DNA of 5,265 nt from RGIG4608 sp964413365 (lineage in GTDB: Bacteria > Bacillota > Clostridia > Oscillospirales > CAG-272): contig CAYPRM010000053.1 of assembly GCA_964413365.1 (NCBI GenBank), positions 1 to 5,265 on the forward strand, in the 5' to 3' direction. Shown one piece after another: positions 5,214-5,265 of this stretch. The number at the start of each line of letters is the position of its first letter. The stretch's first letter is position 1. The notes beneath the pieces were generated by a model that had not been told where the DNA came from, did no database searches, and saw nothing but the letters and a program-made list of their open reading frames with translations. The position numbers and the translations under genes are program-made.

Positions 5214-5265
5214 GGAAGCATAGCTCAGTTGGGAGAGCATCTGCCTTACAAGCAGAGGGTCATAG
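5214..5265 (+). tRNA. tRNA-Val (anticodon UAC), truncated by window edge
   Basis: The 5' acceptor strand GGAAGCA (5214-5220) is followed by TA and a D arm with GCTC (5223-5226) paired to GAGC (5235-5238). The anticodon stem TCTGC (5240-5244) pairs with GCAGA (5252-5256) around the loop CTTACAA. The anticodon TAC is at 5247-5249 and reads GUA and related valine codons. The variable loop GGGTC follows, and the window ends in the first bases of the T stem. The T arm, 3' acceptor strand and CCA end lie outside. It may be the first of a tRNA cluster. Confidence 0.95.

Overview
The window looks like ordinary chromosomal DNA from an anaerobic, fermentative Firmicute of the class Clostridia, probably a gut-type lineage. 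This is inferred from a clostridial-style pyruvate formate-lyase of 743 residues, a short Bacillus-type NagB, an Hsp33 with Cys-X-Cys and Cys-X-X-Cys motifs, near-consensus sigma-A-type promoters, and GC-rich coding sequence set against very AT-rich intergenic DNA. I cannot name a genus from the sequence alone.

Layout, left to right. Positions 1-97 hold two intrinsic terminators. One serves something entering from the left on the plus strand; the other lies just after pflA and could work in both directions. Positions 98-3041 hold the minus-strand pair pflB-pflA: pyruvate formate-lyase and its radical-SAM activating enzyme, overlapping by 14 bases. They are read from a perfect TTGACA-N17-TATAAT promoter at 3122-3150. 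An AT-rich divergent intergenic region follows (about 3056-3476). It holds both promoters, several inverted repeats and a repeated 12-mer, and no convincing gene. The plus-strand pair nagB (glucosamine-6-phosphate deaminase) and hslO (Hsp33) follows at 3477-5127, separated by 31 bases and probably cotranscribed. A second perfect promoter at 5156-5184 then drives a tRNA-Val(UAC) gene that runs off the right edge.

How they work together: PflB splits pyruvate with CoA into acetyl-CoA and formate once PflA has installed its glycyl radical, a central step of anaerobic mixed-acid fermentation. NagB turns glucosamine-6-phosphate into fructose-6-phosphate and ammonia, feeding amino sugars into glycolysis and so indirectly into pyruvate. 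Hsp33 is a redox-switched holdase protecting proteins under oxidative stress. A direct link between the fermentation pair and the nagB-hslO pair is not shown by the sequence; they only share an intergenic region.

I found no undescribed system. The points worth a second look are regulatory: a stem-loop abutting the nagB Shine-Dalgarno, two 17-bp TTGT-N9-ACAA inverted repeats near pflB, a 16-bp palindrome beside the nagB -35 box, and a hairpin in the leader of the tRNA transcript.
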